From positions 124,001 through 188,000 of the forward strand of contig NZ_QKTV01000002.1 in NCBI RefSeq assembly GCF_003362725.1: a stretch of 64,000 bases of DNA. Direction: 5' to 3'. The notes beneath the pieces were generated by a model. The model was given only the letters and a program-made list of their open reading frames with translations, ran no database searches and was not told where the DNA came from. A program made the translations under genes and the position numbers. Shown here piece after piece: positions 36,408-45,206 of the stretch (its first letter is position 1; each line of letters begins with the position of its first letter). Origin of the DNA: Winogradskyella aurantiaca (GTDB taxonomy: Bacteria > Bacteroidota > Bacteroidia > Flavobacteriales > Flavobacteriaceae).

Positions 36408-36451
36408 AAAAATGAGATTAAGCTTCTCAAAAATAGCATAAAAGACAGGAA

Positions 36452-37162
36452 TTAAAAACTCTTTCTTGAGTCCGGTAAATAGAATATTTCCTTCCGATAA
36501 TGACTAAAAATGAATTCCGCATAATCTAAATCTGTTGCCGTATCTATATCAACAGTACCAAATATATGATCAACTATATAAGGGTGTGCTTCTCTGGTGA
36601 TGAGCTGCCCAGATTTTATAATATCCCTTGAAGCTATATATAAAAGGCCATTCTCATAATACCAGGGATTCATATCCTGACTACGCTGTCCTGGTTGATA
36701 ATTTCTTGGAACGAATCTATGGTCATTAATTTCACCTAATTTCTTTAATTGAGGACTAACAGTAAAAAGAGAATTGGAGCCTCTTGATTTATAAGCCTTT
36801 AGGGCGCTATACAGAATACCTTGCGGCCTTAACGGATTCGTTGGCTGCAAAAGTATGACGTCCTCTACGTCAAATGCAATTGAATCAATAGCATGTTGTA
36901 TTACCTCCACAGTTGTGGTTTCATCCATGGCTAGTTCAATAGGCCTGTCGATGACCTGAGCCCCATATTTTTGGGCCTCTTTCTTAATATTTTCATCCTC
37001 TGTAGAAACAAAAACAGGAATATCTTTTAAGCTGCTTAATGCATATAATATACTATGGGTTAACAAACTATAACCTCCTAGAGATCTTAGATTCTTATTC
37101 TTTAATCGTTTAGAAGCACCACGTGCTGGTATAACTACAACTAATTTTGATTCTATCATCAT
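36452..37162 (-). CDS. neuA: CMP-nonulosonate (acylneuraminate) cytidylyltransferase
   Basis: 236 residues. The nucleotidyltransferase signature [15 protein letters not shown] (11-25) matches the CTP-binding loop, followed by [27 protein letters not shown] and the C-terminal acidic metal site [15 protein letters not shown]. It activates the nine-carbon sugar with CTP to give the CMP-sugar donor. It starts with two ATG codons in a row, the first overlapping the upstream stop; 44 bases separate it from neuB, the only real gap in this trio. Confidence 0.9.
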   Translation of the reverse strand: MMIESKLVVVIPARGASKRLKNKNLRSLGGYSLLTHSILYALSSLKDIPVFVSTEDENIKKEAQKYGAQVIDRPIELAMDETTTVEVIQHAIDSIAFDVEDVILLQPTNPLRPQGILYSALKAYKSRGSNSLFTVSPQLKKLGEINDHRFVPRNYQPGQRSQDMNPWYYENGLLYIASRDIIKSGQLITREAHPYIVDHIFGTVDIDTATDLDYAEFIFSHYRKEIFYLPDSRKSF

Positions 37163-38316
37163 GTTGATATTGAAATACTTTTATAAGCATTGAAAACTCT
37201 TGTTTTAACAAGTTCATAATCCAATTGAGGTTTTATGGTAGTTTGATTAAATTCAAAGGCCTGTTGTTGGAGTGCTTTATCTGTAATCACTTTTTGAATC
37301 AGCACCTTTATTTCTTCAATATTTTCCGGATCATTAATTACTAATCCATTTTGTCCGGGTGTAATTATTTCCTCGGAAACACCACCTGGATTTGACTGAA
37401 TCGGGAAAGCCCCCATAATAACAGCTTCTAATAAGGTGTTGGGCATTCCATCTGAAATGCTGTTACCAATATACAAAAGCGATTTTCCCATTAACCTCAT
37501 CACCTCTATTTGTGAAATTGGTTTTGAACTTTTTATCAGTAATATATCAAATACCCACTTAAGCTGCTTCTGTTCAATAACATTTATCACTTCTTCATCA
37601 GCGCTGAAGATAATAATCCTATAATTCTTTAATTCATGAGAAATCAATTCCAGAGCTTTTAGCACGTTGATGCAACGCCCTATTTCTCCTTCATAACCCT
37701 TAACAATAATGCAATTTCTATCGTTTAAATTGGTTTCTATTAATGTCTCAACCATATCCAATTTATAACCACCACCTCCTGGGAAAACACCCAAATGAGA
37801 TCCTTCAAACCCTAAATTCTTCATTAATGCCACATCTCTATTACAATCACTAAAAGCATAGTTAACTCTACCAAGCACTCTTTGAATATTAGTTTTTAAT
37901 TTTGGAAATGATTGGTGGTAATATAGATCACTGCCCCAGGAAGAATATATCCAATAAATATTAGGATACTTTTGCATAATACTAATTATAGGAGTACAAG
38001 ATAATTGCAACGCAAAACTGTGCACAACATCAGGTTTTACTTCATTTAAATAGCCTTCAAATACCTCGTCCGTCCTACGTGAAATTAACTTATTTACAAC
38101 CTCAAAAGCCCAAGGAAATAATTTTTTTAGACGATAGTATCCAGGTAACTTTAATTTCAACTTCCATGAATCCCTTTGATGCAACCAAGGCAAATCCAAA
38201 TAAGAACCATCTGAACCATTTATATCAAAAAAATAGAGCTCAAAACCACAATCCTCTAGCTGAGAAATCCATCTCTTAAAATGCACAGACTTTATCGAAA
38301 CAAAAAGTATTCTCAC
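37159..38316 (-). CDS. Glycosyltransferase family 4
   Basis: 385 residues if GTG at 38314-38316 is used; a TTG codon immediately precedes it and the codon before that is the stop of the upstream gene, so the start is one of these two. GT-B features: ILFVSIKSVHFKRWISQLED, DVVHSFALQLS, IYSSWGSDLYYHQSF, VKGYEGEIGRCINVLKAL, NTLLEAVIMGAFPIQSN and EIITPGQNGLV. It overlaps neuA by four bases. Being next to neuA, it may act on or next to the nonulosonate; donor unknown. Confidence 0.85.
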   Translation of the reverse strand: MRILFVSIKSVHFKRWISQLEDCGFELYFFDINGSDGSYLDLPWLHQRDSWKLKLKLPGYYRLKKLFPWAFEVVNKLISRRTDEVFEGYLNEVKPDVVHSFALQLSCTPIISIMQKYPNIYWIYSSWGSDLYYHQSFPKLKTNIQRVLGRVNYAFSDCNRDVALMKNLGFEGSHLGVFPGGGGYKLDMVETLIETNLNDRNCIIVKGYEGEIGRCINVLKALELISHELKNYRIIIFSADEEVINVIEQKQLKWVFDILLIKSSKPISQIEVMRLMGKSLLYIGNSISDGMPNTLLEAVIMGAFPIQSNPGGVSEEIITPGQNGLVINDPENIEEIKVLIQKVITDKALQQQAFEFNQTTIKPQLDYELVKTRVFNAYKSISIST

Positions 38317-38319
38317 CAA

Positions 38320-38934
38320 TTAGTTATTAAGACTCAAGTTAAAAATTGATTGATCCCGCCATTCTTTGTAATCCAGAATGATATAGTCATATCTATCAAT
38401 TAACAATTTAATATCATTCAATGTGTAATCACTTAACCATCCATTTGCACTCCGTGAGAGATTCACGCGATCTGAACATGCATAGGACAATACGACTTTT
38501 GCAACCTGGTCTTCATGTAACTTTTTAAAAACCAAATCCAAATTATAAACATACTCCAATACCCCACTAAAAACAGCAGCATCATATGGTGTAAGGTCTA
38601 TTTCTATCGGGTTGTTTAAATCACATATTATTGTTTCATCAAAACGCTTTACTAAGTCAGAAGGAGTGTAATTTTGTTCTTTACCCAGAACCGATTTTAA
38701 ATACATGTTACCCGCTCCAAATTCTATAATATTAGTACTGGTGGAAAGAAAAGTTGACATCACGTGGGTCCTTTGGCTCCAATCATCCTTTAGCTCATCA
38801 GTTTTCTTCCATCGCTGTAAATCACTCTCCTCATTTTCTTTTAAACTTTTTGTTCTTATGCTCATTTTTCGCTCCAGAACCCTTTGTCGACTTCTCACAA
38901 ATCGATTATATATCCACTTAACTAATTTCTTCAT
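38320..38934 (-). CDS. Class I SAM-dependent methyltransferase-like protein
   Basis: 204 residues. A basic N-terminal segment (KKLVKWIYNRFVRSRQRVLERK) precedes a Rossmann core with motif I IIEFGAGNMYLKSVLG, an acidic DLNNPIEIDL strand and AAVFSGVLEYV (motif IV region). The C-terminal part is short. Probably an O- or N-methyltransferase modifying a sugar, or a related non-catalytic protein. It overlaps the pyruvyltransferase-like gene by 17 bases and abuts the GT4 gene. Confidence 0.65.
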   Translation of the reverse strand: MKKLVKWIYNRFVRSRQRVLERKMSIRTKSLKENEESDLQRWKKTDELKDDWSQRTHVMSTFLSTSTNIIEFGAGNMYLKSVLGKEQNYTPSDLVKRFDETIICDLNNPIEIDLTPYDAAVFSGVLEYVYNLDLVFKKLHEDQVAKVVLSYACSDRVNLSRSANGWLSDYTLNDIKLLIDRYDYIILDYKEWRDQSIFNLSLNN

Positions 38935-39775
38935 CCTTAATAGTTATGTTACTATAATTAAAAGGACAACTTATTAATAATCCTTTTTGTAATTGACCTA
39001 GTACCAGTTTTTCTGGAAGTGTAAAGTGATTAGGGGAAATATCTTTGAGGTCCATCAAGTCAAAAGAATTTTGAAAATCACCCACTAAGGTGCCTCTTAA
39101 ACCAACGGAAGCAAAATAATCAACAAACTTAACTCCATCGCCAAACAACTTATCTGAGAATTTCATCCAAGCTGCCGGAATCTCATAGGCGTGTGAGACA
39201 ATTAGACCATGTAAAGATGAGGAAATTACTCTCTCACATTCCATGATTGATTTTGTAGTTTCCTCAACATCATTGGTCATTAGATCAATGACCTTAATTT
39301 CAGGATTTTTACTCAGAGTCTTTTTTACCTTATGATAATCCACATAATGCGGAATTATGCCTAATGAATATTTCTTTTGAACCTTTGGTCGAAAAAATAA
39401 TGGTAATAACAACGCCGGATCTCCATAAACTTTAGGCACCTGATAACCCTGATCAATTAAACTTTCTCGAGTTTTAGGCCCTCTAACAGCTAGAAATTTC
39501 GCAGATTTGACCTTCTGATCAGAAGAAATTATGCCACTACCCCAAACAATACATTTTGCAGTAGCATGGGCAAGAATACTACCTACGGTTAAATAAATAG
39601 GTTGCTGCAAATCAAATATCCCGCTGTTTGTTGGCCTTACAAAAACCACTTTCTTACCTGATAGCTTTTCTACCAAATAAGGACCGATAATGTCCCCATA
39701 ATTATCCAGGCTCTTACCCATTAATTTAGTCTCACTCCACCAGAAAACTCGTATCCTGTTACCTCCAAATATCAT
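38918..39775 (-). CDS. Polysaccharide pyruvyl transferase family protein
   Basis: 285 residues of the CsaB/ExoV/WcaK family: SLDNYGDIIGPYLVEKLSG near the start, VYGDPALLLPLFF, LGIIPHYVDYHK, and the signature VISSSLHGLIVSHAYEIPAAWM. Members attach a ketal pyruvate to sugars of capsules or teichoic acids, adding negative charge; some have become glycosyltransferases. The gene lies 3 bases downstream of a GT2 gene. Confidence 0.82.
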   Translation of the reverse strand: MIFGGNRIRVFWWSETKLMGKSLDNYGDIIGPYLVEKLSGKKVVFVRPTNSGIFDLQQPIYLTVGSILAHATAKCIVWGSGIISSDQKVKSAKFLAVRGPKTRESLIDQGYQVPKVYGDPALLLPLFFRPKVQKKYSLGIIPHYVDYHKVKKTLSKNPEIKVIDLMTNDVEETTKSIMECERVISSSLHGLIVSHAYEIPAAWMKFSDKLFGDGVKFVDYFASVGLRGTLVGDFQNSFDLMDLKDISPNHFTLPEKLVLGQLQKGLLISCPFNYSNITIKDEEIS

Positions 39776-39778
39776 TTG

Positions 39779-40861
39779 CTAAAGACTTATGATTAAAGTA
39801 ATTCTTTTTAAATCTTCAGAAATCCTAAAGCTATAATTATGGTCACTGTATTTAAAAACAATTTGCTTAAGAATTAAATCATTCACCTCACTCATATTTA
39901 GATACACTTGAGTTGTCTTATTCAGTAAACTCTTGAGTTTAAACTTTAACGACCGTGCAATAGGAGATTCTGTAATTTCAATTTTTACAACCTTAGATGG
40001 GATTTGCATCAATTGCACTTCAAAAAAATGATTTAAAACAGACAGATTATTATTCAATTTAATAGTCTGATCTGGATTCTTTAAACGATCTAAATCATCA
40101 AAATTCCAACATTGCCCCCATTGTTTGGTATTAGCCATTGTCCTTTTAGTGGATTTATTCCAAACAAAATGCTGTTGATTTAATCGAAGCGCGTGTTTAT
40201 ACCTTGGTATGACCGATAACTCATTCTTCAATTGACGTGGAAATTTCTCATGCCATTGATGAAAAATTGTAGTATCATTTAGATCCTGAGTACATCCTGA
40301 CATAACCAAGCGGTTATTAATATCCTCGTCTTCAAATCCATAAAAATGAAAAAACTCATCGTATCCAGAAACCGACTCAAAAGCTGCTCTGGGATAAAGT
40401 CCAATCCCAAATGTTTGACCAATATGAGAATGTCCAAGTTCTAAAATATCAAGTGGAAACTTCAATTTAGAAGTTGATGATTTGGTTAAATAGGCAATTT
40501 TAAACAGTGTAAACTTGGAGGCATCCAATAACCCATGGCAACATTCAATAAAATTTGAAGGAAATAACACATCAACATCTGCCGTTAAAACAAAATCAGA
40601 TTGAACAGATCTAATACCATAGTTCAAAGCTTTGCTCTTATTCCATAGTAAACCCGGATGACCAACATAATAGTAAGATATGTTGTCAACTTCATTTATA
40701 AATGTCTTTAGTTTTTGTGATCTATTAGCTTGGCTACCATAATCCACAAAAACGATCGAAAAATCCTGACTCGATTGTACGATTAGAGACTGCAAAGAAT
40801 TTTCTACCAATTCAACATTTCGATCTCTGTAGGCATAAATAATGGTTATTCTATTCTTCAA
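39779..40861 (-). CDS. Glycosyltransferase family 2 (galactosyltransferase-like)
   Basis: 360 residues. GT-A features: ITIIYAYRDRNVELVENSLQ, VFVDYGSQANRSQKL, the metal motif TADVDVLFPSNF, FGIGLYPRAAFESVSGYDEFF and GFEDEDINNRLVMSG, resembling chondroitin-polymerase-like or galactosyltransferase domains. The C-terminal region (about 265-360) is less conserved and beta-rich, perhaps another domain. The only start near the motif is TTG at 40859-40861. 21 bases separate it from the methyltransferase gene upstream in the operon. Confidence 0.82.
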   Translation of the reverse strand: MKNRITIIYAYRDRNVELVENSLQSLIVQSSQDFSIVFVDYGSQANRSQKLKTFINEVDNISYYYVGHPGLLWNKSKALNYGIRSVQSDFVLTADVDVLFPSNFIECCHGLLDASKFTLFKIAYLTKSSTSKLKFPLDILELGHSHIGQTFGIGLYPRAAFESVSGYDEFFHFYGFEDEDINNRLVMSGCTQDLNDTTIFHQWHEKFPRQLKNELSVIPRYKHALRLNQQHFVWNKSTKRTMANTKQWGQCWNFDDLDRLKNPDQTIKLNNNLSVLNHFFEVQLMQIPSKVVKIEITESPIARSLKFKLKSLLNKTTQVYLNMSEVNDLILKQIVFKYSDHNYSFRISEDLKRITLIISL

Positions 40862-40882
40862 ATTTTCTACAGCTTTAATTGT

Positions 40883-41539
40883 CTAGAATTCACAGCAAAC
40901 CATATTTCCCTTTTGTAAAAGGTAAATTTGTTTGACGTCTTTTTCCATATATTTTTTGATACAATTCTTTAAGGTATATGGACTAAACCAATAATTATGA
41001 TCAGGATGAATGAGTTCTACAAATTGATTCTTCCTTTTGTAAAACCTTTGCTTTTGTTCATTGGAAAAAGCATTCGGTGCGGTAATCAAAAACTTTTCTG
41101 CCCTAACTTTTGACAATCCCTCCAAAAATAAACGAACATTGTCCACGTGCTCAATAGTTTCAGGAACAAGACATACATCATAACTTTTATCTTTTAATTG
41201 GCTAAAGTCACTAAAATAATTACCTGAAACGTATTTCTTTAAATTATTCAAACCATCTAAATCAATATCAAAACCATCAATAGCCTTGGTATGTTTTGAC
41301 AATTGAATGTGAAGATTATTATCGGGGTTAAAAACTGGCCAATCTGTGCATCCAAAATGAATAACCGTCTTGTTTTTACATAAATCCGTGAAAAATTCTA
41401 ATCGATTATCAATTGGTATATAGGTCATTTTTTGCACCCAATAAGGATTACTGCTCTTGTAAAAAGGCTGGAACCACGGTCTTTTTAAAAATCTTACAGT
41501 TCTAACCTTTAGTTTGTATAATTGATATTTAATCATCAT
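40883..41539 (-). CDS. Class I SAM-dependent methyltransferase
   Basis: 218 residues. Motif I TVIHFGCTDWPVFN, motif II with an acidic end AIDGFDIDLDGLN, motif IV DVCLVPETIEHVDNV, and a post-motif FLITAPNAFS. The N-terminus is basic. The pattern fits UbiE/type 11 methyltransferases associated with glycan loci, which may methylate a terminal sugar. It starts with one of two ATG codons (41539 or 41536) and lies 12 bases downstream of the next GT gene. Confidence 0.75.
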   Translation of the reverse strand: MMIKYQLYKLKVRTVRFLKRPWFQPFYKSSNPYWVQKMTYIPIDNRLEFFTDLCKNKTVIHFGCTDWPVFNPDNNLHIQLSKHTKAIDGFDIDLDGLNNLKKYVSGNYFSDFSQLKDKSYDVCLVPETIEHVDNVRLFLEGLSKVRAEKFLITAPNAFSNEQKQRFYKRKNQFVELIHPDHNYWFSPYTLKNCIKKYMEKDVKQIYLLQKGNMVCCEF

Positions 41540-41551
41540 TCTTTGGGATAA

Positions 41552-42805
41552 CTAGATAAGTTTATCGTTCTCAATAACGTCTTTAAGATACTCTTTTGAC
41601 AAATAGTTCATTAAATCAGGCCTGTTTAATACTAATGTACCAGGATTTGTTTTCCATTGCTTATACAATTTTCCAATAGCCTGACTTAGCTCTTTAACCT
41701 TATCAAAATCAAATATATAAGGATATTCATCGCCCAGTAAACGCTTGCATTCACTGTAATATGGACCAACAAAAATTATTGGTTTATCAGCAGTCACACA
41801 ATGGGAAAACTTACCAGGTAAAAACGGGCTGATTTCAGATTTAGCTTCCAGAATCACATTAACAGACACCGTGTTTTGAAGGTTATATACAATTTCAAAA
41901 GGCATGTAGTCCCCACTCACATACAGAGAGGGAAGTTCTTTGTATTTACCTTTAAGATATTCCGTGTAGACTGAGGACTTTCCGATGAACATCAAACTGC
42001 TTTCTTCGCTTGCTTCTGGATACTTTTGAAGAAACATAGTATAGGCCTCAATAATTATTGAAGGGTCTCTCAAATCCAGTAGGTTTCCAGCATGCAATAT
42101 GCTAAAACAATTTTTTCTGAAGAACTCAGGTAATTTCATACTGTCGCCGATTCCTTCTGGAATTTGATGCGGGATCACAAGTGATTTGTTTAAAACTGGG
42201 GTATAATAACTCTGTAACCATTCTTTAAGTCCAAGACTTGGAAATACCACCCTAAAAGCTTTGTCGCATACTGCTCTAAAGAACATTCGCTTCTTACGAT
42301 AGCCATGTGGAACATAATTGTAGGGTCTAGGATATAATTGTTGTGGAAAAGGGTCGTGAACATAGGCATACCAGTTCTCATGCCATTCTTCAAGATCCAG
42401 AACAGCCTTATGGGTTCGGTAACTGTTGCCCATACTTAGGGTCCAGACCATATCATAATCCTTAGAGTTAAAAGATTTCAATGACTTTCGCATACTCCTA
42501 GAGTCATTAAAAAACCCAAAAGAAAAACCAAATAACTTATCGACGACATCACTTAAGTCCCAACCAAACCATCGGTTAAGTAGTCTTTGTATTCTGCTAA
42601 GAACATAAAGAAAACTTGACTTACTCTCGTAAACGGCCATACAGGATATACCCTCTAAATCGATGTCTTTCTGAGAATAATGGAGGACTGTAATCGCATA
42701 ATCTAATTTTTGAAAAGCTTGTATTAAGGCTAACCTCCCTTTAACACCACTGCTCTTATCTATATCTATAGATTCTGCCAGAATTAATATGCGATACTTA
42801 CTCAT
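41552..42805 (-). CDS. Glycosyltransferase, GT-B fold (GT4-like)
   Basis: 417 residues. N-terminal YRILILAESIDIDKSSGVKGRL (glycine-containing donor loop), middle MVWTLSMGNSYRTHKAV and YAYVHDPFPQQLYPRP, and C-terminal NCFSILHAGNLLDLRDPSIII and KFSHCVTADKPIIFVGP. The usual GT4 E-x7-E region is degenerate, so the exact family is uncertain. Unlike GT4 averages of about 370 residues it carries a longer N-terminal domain. Presumed glycan assembly enzyme. Confidence 0.72.
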   Translation of the reverse strand: MSKYRILILAESIDIDKSSGVKGRLALIQAFQKLDYAITVLHYSQKDIDLEGISCMAVYESKSSFLYVLSRIQRLLNRWFGWDLSDVVDKLFGFSFGFFNDSRSMRKSLKSFNSKDYDMVWTLSMGNSYRTHKAVLDLEEWHENWYAYVHDPFPQQLYPRPYNYVPHGYRKKRMFFRAVCDKAFRVVFPSLGLKEWLQSYYTPVLNKSLVIPHQIPEGIGDSMKLPEFFRKNCFSILHAGNLLDLRDPSIIIEAYTMFLQKYPEASEESSLMFIGKSSVYTEYLKGKYKELPSLYVSGDYMPFEIVYNLQNTVSVNVILEAKSEISPFLPGKFSHCVTADKPIIFVGPYYSECKRLLGDEYPYIFDFDKVKELSQAIGKLYKQWKTNPGTLVLNRPDLMNYLSKEYLKDVIENDKLI

Positions 42806-42829
42806 TAAGGAATACTCTTCTGTTATGGA

Positions 42830-43432
42830 TTACCAATGGTCTCTCCAATTAATACCTTTTTTAACTACTGATGCAGTATTTCCTGCAATTAGCACATTTT
42901 CCTCTTCAAACTTCTTATTAACCACACTTCCCATGGCAACAAGCGTATAAGAAGCAATTTCAGTTCCAGGTGCAATTAAGCAGGAAGATCCAATGTAAAC
43001 CTCAGACCCAATCTTAATACTCAAATCTTTTGTACCGGTTCTTGTATATAAAGACCCATGTGTCCAAAATTCAGAATTACGACCAGCTATCCATGTATCA
43101 TCGCCTATTTCAATAGAATTACTTAGGTCAAAAAAATGATTGTTGATTACTCTTGAATTTGAGCCGATACTAAAATTATTCACTCCAATAAAATTATTGG
43201 ATGAATGAATTTTGGTTTGAGCACCAATATATAATTCATTGCATGAAAAAACAGTTCTATTTGAAATGACCACACTATCACCAATCTCAACCTTCTTACA
43301 ATTTATAAATACACGCCCTAATTGTACATTTCTCCCAATTTTATATTTAAAAAACAGGCGGTAGGATAATACTTTCATTCTAGAGGAAGGAATGTATTTA
43401 ATAACTGTTAAAACAAAACGCTTTAGTGTCAT
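42830..43432 (-). CDS. Left-handed beta-helix acyltransferase
   Basis: 200 residues with about nine hexapeptide-repeat turns (KKVEIGDSVVISNR, NNFSIGSNSRVINN, NSIEIGDDTWIAG, LSIKIGSEVYIGSSCLIAPG), a LbH trimer fold typical of O-acetyl- and N-acetyltransferases using acetyl-CoA. The N-terminal segment (1-35) is hydrophobic-basic. It overlaps the GT2 gene by four bases (ATGA). The acceptor sugar is unknown. Confidence 0.85.
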   Translation of the reverse strand: MTLKRFVLTVIKYIPSSRMKVLSYRLFFKYKIGRNVQLGRVFINCKKVEIGDSVVISNRTVFSCNELYIGAQTKIHSSNNFIGVNNFSIGSNSRVINNHFFDLSNSIEIGDDTWIAGRNSEFWTHGSLYTRTGTKDLSIKIGSEVYIGSSCLIAPGTEIASYTLVAMGSVVNKKFEEENVLIAGNTASVVKKGINWRDHW

Positions 43433-44361
43433 ATCACGGTCTTAAGTCTCTTTAAGGTTCTCCTAATTGGCAAACTATAAAACTTAAGCCTCAGAATAAA
43501 ACGATTCACCAAATTTAGTTCAGCATTTGTCATTAATATATTTATCAAATCGATATCGTTAAAACCTAGGGCAGTATTTATTAAATAATTGCTAGTTCCT
43601 GGTAATAGTTTCCCTTTTTTCTTAAGCATGTTCATTATGAGTTGAATTGCCTTCTTTTTTGACTCTACCCTTTCTTGATTTCCGCTGTAAAATTCATAGG
43701 TGTTAGAATGCGGATGCTTCCTATTAAAGTAAAGGATTTTGTTTAACAAAATACCAACTGAAAAATCAACCAATAGCCTTGTATAACACTCCCATTCTTC
43801 AGCATAAGTCAGTTCTTCATTAAATCGTTGGCCTGTAAAACACATCGCACGCCACATCACAGTGCAAGAGGCCATTGGAGTTTTATAGGTAACAAAATCT
43901 TCATAAAAACTAGTATTGGTAATAGAGTAATCTCCATTAGGCAGATAAGCGGAAGTCACCTCTGGAATATCTGTTGTAAACGGCTGTTTTAAATAATGAC
44001 AAAAAAAGGCATATAGATTGTTTTCCAGATAGTTACAGCATATTTCTAAGAGTTGTGGGTGCGCATAATCATCATCATCAATAAATAAAATAAACTGACC
44101 ATTAGCCATATCAAGCCCCATGTTTCTAGATCCAGGCAGGCCTTTGTTATAAGTATTGTTTCTTAAATAATATTGGAATCTATTATCTCTACCGCTATAG
44201 GTTTCTATTATATGTTGTGTGTTATCTGTTGATCCATCATCTATGATGATACACTCCCAGTTAGCACACGTTTGCTGGCTAATACTTTCCAGACTCTTTT
44301 CAATCAGGTGTGCCCTGTTAAAAGTAGCCATGATGATAGAGACGAGACCTGTACAGTTCAT
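43429..44361 (-). CDS. Glycosyltransferase family 2
   Basis: 310 residues. Standard GT2 fold: VSIIMATFNRAHLIEKSLES, CIIIDDGSTDNTQHII, GLPGSRNMGLDMANGQFI and metal motif LFIDDDDYAHP, then TYAEEWECYTRLL. C-terminal helices are basic. It overlaps neighbouring genes by four bases on both sides, consistent with one polycistronic message. Donor sugar unknown. Confidence 0.9.
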   Translation of the reverse strand: MNCTGLVSIIMATFNRAHLIEKSLESISQQTCANWECIIIDDGSTDNTQHIIETYSGRDNRFQYYLRNNTYNKGLPGSRNMGLDMANGQFILFIDDDDYAHPQLLEICCNYLENNLYAFFCHYLKQPFTTDIPEVTSAYLPNGDYSITNTSFYEDFVTYKTPMASCTVMWRAMCFTGQRFNEELTYAEEWECYTRLLVDFSVGILLNKILYFNRKHPHSNTYEFYSGNQERVESKKKAIQLIMNMLKKKGKLLPGTSNYLINTALGFNDIDLINILMTNAELNLVNRFILRLKFYSLPIRRTLKRLKTVI

Positions 44362-45197
44362 AATTTAAAACCACTTATTAGCTTTTTCAGCAAACGCTTG
44401 ACTCTTTTTTTTAGTGAATTTTTGTGCACATATCCTTTAAAAGACTTATCCTTAAAAATTACTGGCTTCTCTTTTACTCCTTTAGGTTTTAGTTGAGTCT
44501 GAGCTTCAGAAAACACTCTACTAATTCTCTTTGTATGCACTTTTGACACCCCAAAACTTCTGGCATGCCAAGTATGGTATAGTAATGGTTCGTTATTATG
44601 ATTATAAAGCACATTGGTATAAACATCATCCTTAAATAGCTGTTCTGCATTCAAATACAATAGTTTCTGACCTTGTCTTAATAACCAAAAATAGAAGCAA
44701 TAATACCCTTCAAAGAGGCTGTTTTCGTCATAGTTATGCCGTATAAACTGATTATTGATCTGGAATTCGTTTTTAAAGATGTATTGATTTTTCAAAACTT
44801 CTTCTTTATTCCAAAATTGCTTTACTTTTTTAAAATCCAATATTGAAAAGTAGGTGTTAATTGCATAAGGACTATGATGCCTTATTTCATGAACACCGCC
44901 ATCCTGCATGCCAGCTAGAACATAAGAATTATGGTGCATATACTTTATTAAATCCTCAATAGCCCCAAAATCCAATACAATTACATCTTCATCCAACATT
45001 ATTAACCAATCAATATCCTCTTCCCAAAGCATTTGCATCATGTAAACGATGCTATGTATACCATACATACCATTTCTTCCATCAATAATATAACGCCTCA
45101 CACCCTCAGGATGATACAACGAAGATTTTTTATAGAGTTTAAAATTATAAACAGTGGTTAGGAATGCTATATGATCAACATGACGAAGATTGGTCAT
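44358..45197 (-). CDS. Unrecognised protein with glycosyltransferase-A-like motif
   Basis: 279 residues; I recognise no family. A possible GT-A type metal motif occurs in a hydrophobic strand (DWLIMLDEDVIVLDFGA, around 82-97), preceded by YIIDGRNGMYGIHSIVYMMQ and followed by VLAGMQDGGVHEIRHHSP. The C-terminus (TWHARSFGVSKVHTKRISRV and a lysine-rich end) is basic. These features, and its position among GT genes, suggest a nucleotide-sugar transferase, but this is inference. It overlaps the neighbouring GT2 gene by four bases. A run of eight A lies in its lysine-rich end. Confidence 0.55.
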   Translation of the reverse strand: MTNLRHVDHIAFLTTVYNFKLYKKSSLYHPEGVRRYIIDGRNGMYGIHSIVYMMQMLWEEDIDWLIMLDEDVIVLDFGAIEDLIKYMHHNSYVLAGMQDGGVHEIRHHSPYAINTYFSILDFKKVKQFWNKEEVLKNQYIFKNEFQINNQFIRHNYDENSLFEGYYCFYFWLLRQGQKLLYLNAEQLFKDDVYTNVLYNHNNEPLLYHTWHARSFGVSKVHTKRISRVFSEAQTQLKPKGVKEKPVIFKDKSFKGYVHKNSLKKRVKRLLKKLISGFKL

Positions 45198-45206
45198 TTA
45201 AGTCTG

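Noticed and set aside
44405-44412. T8 homopolymer in a glycan gene as a phase-variation tract
   Set aside because: Runs of eight A/T are frequent in this AT-rich window (others near 48707 and 18640) and this one is at the 3' end of its gene, where a frameshift would matter little.
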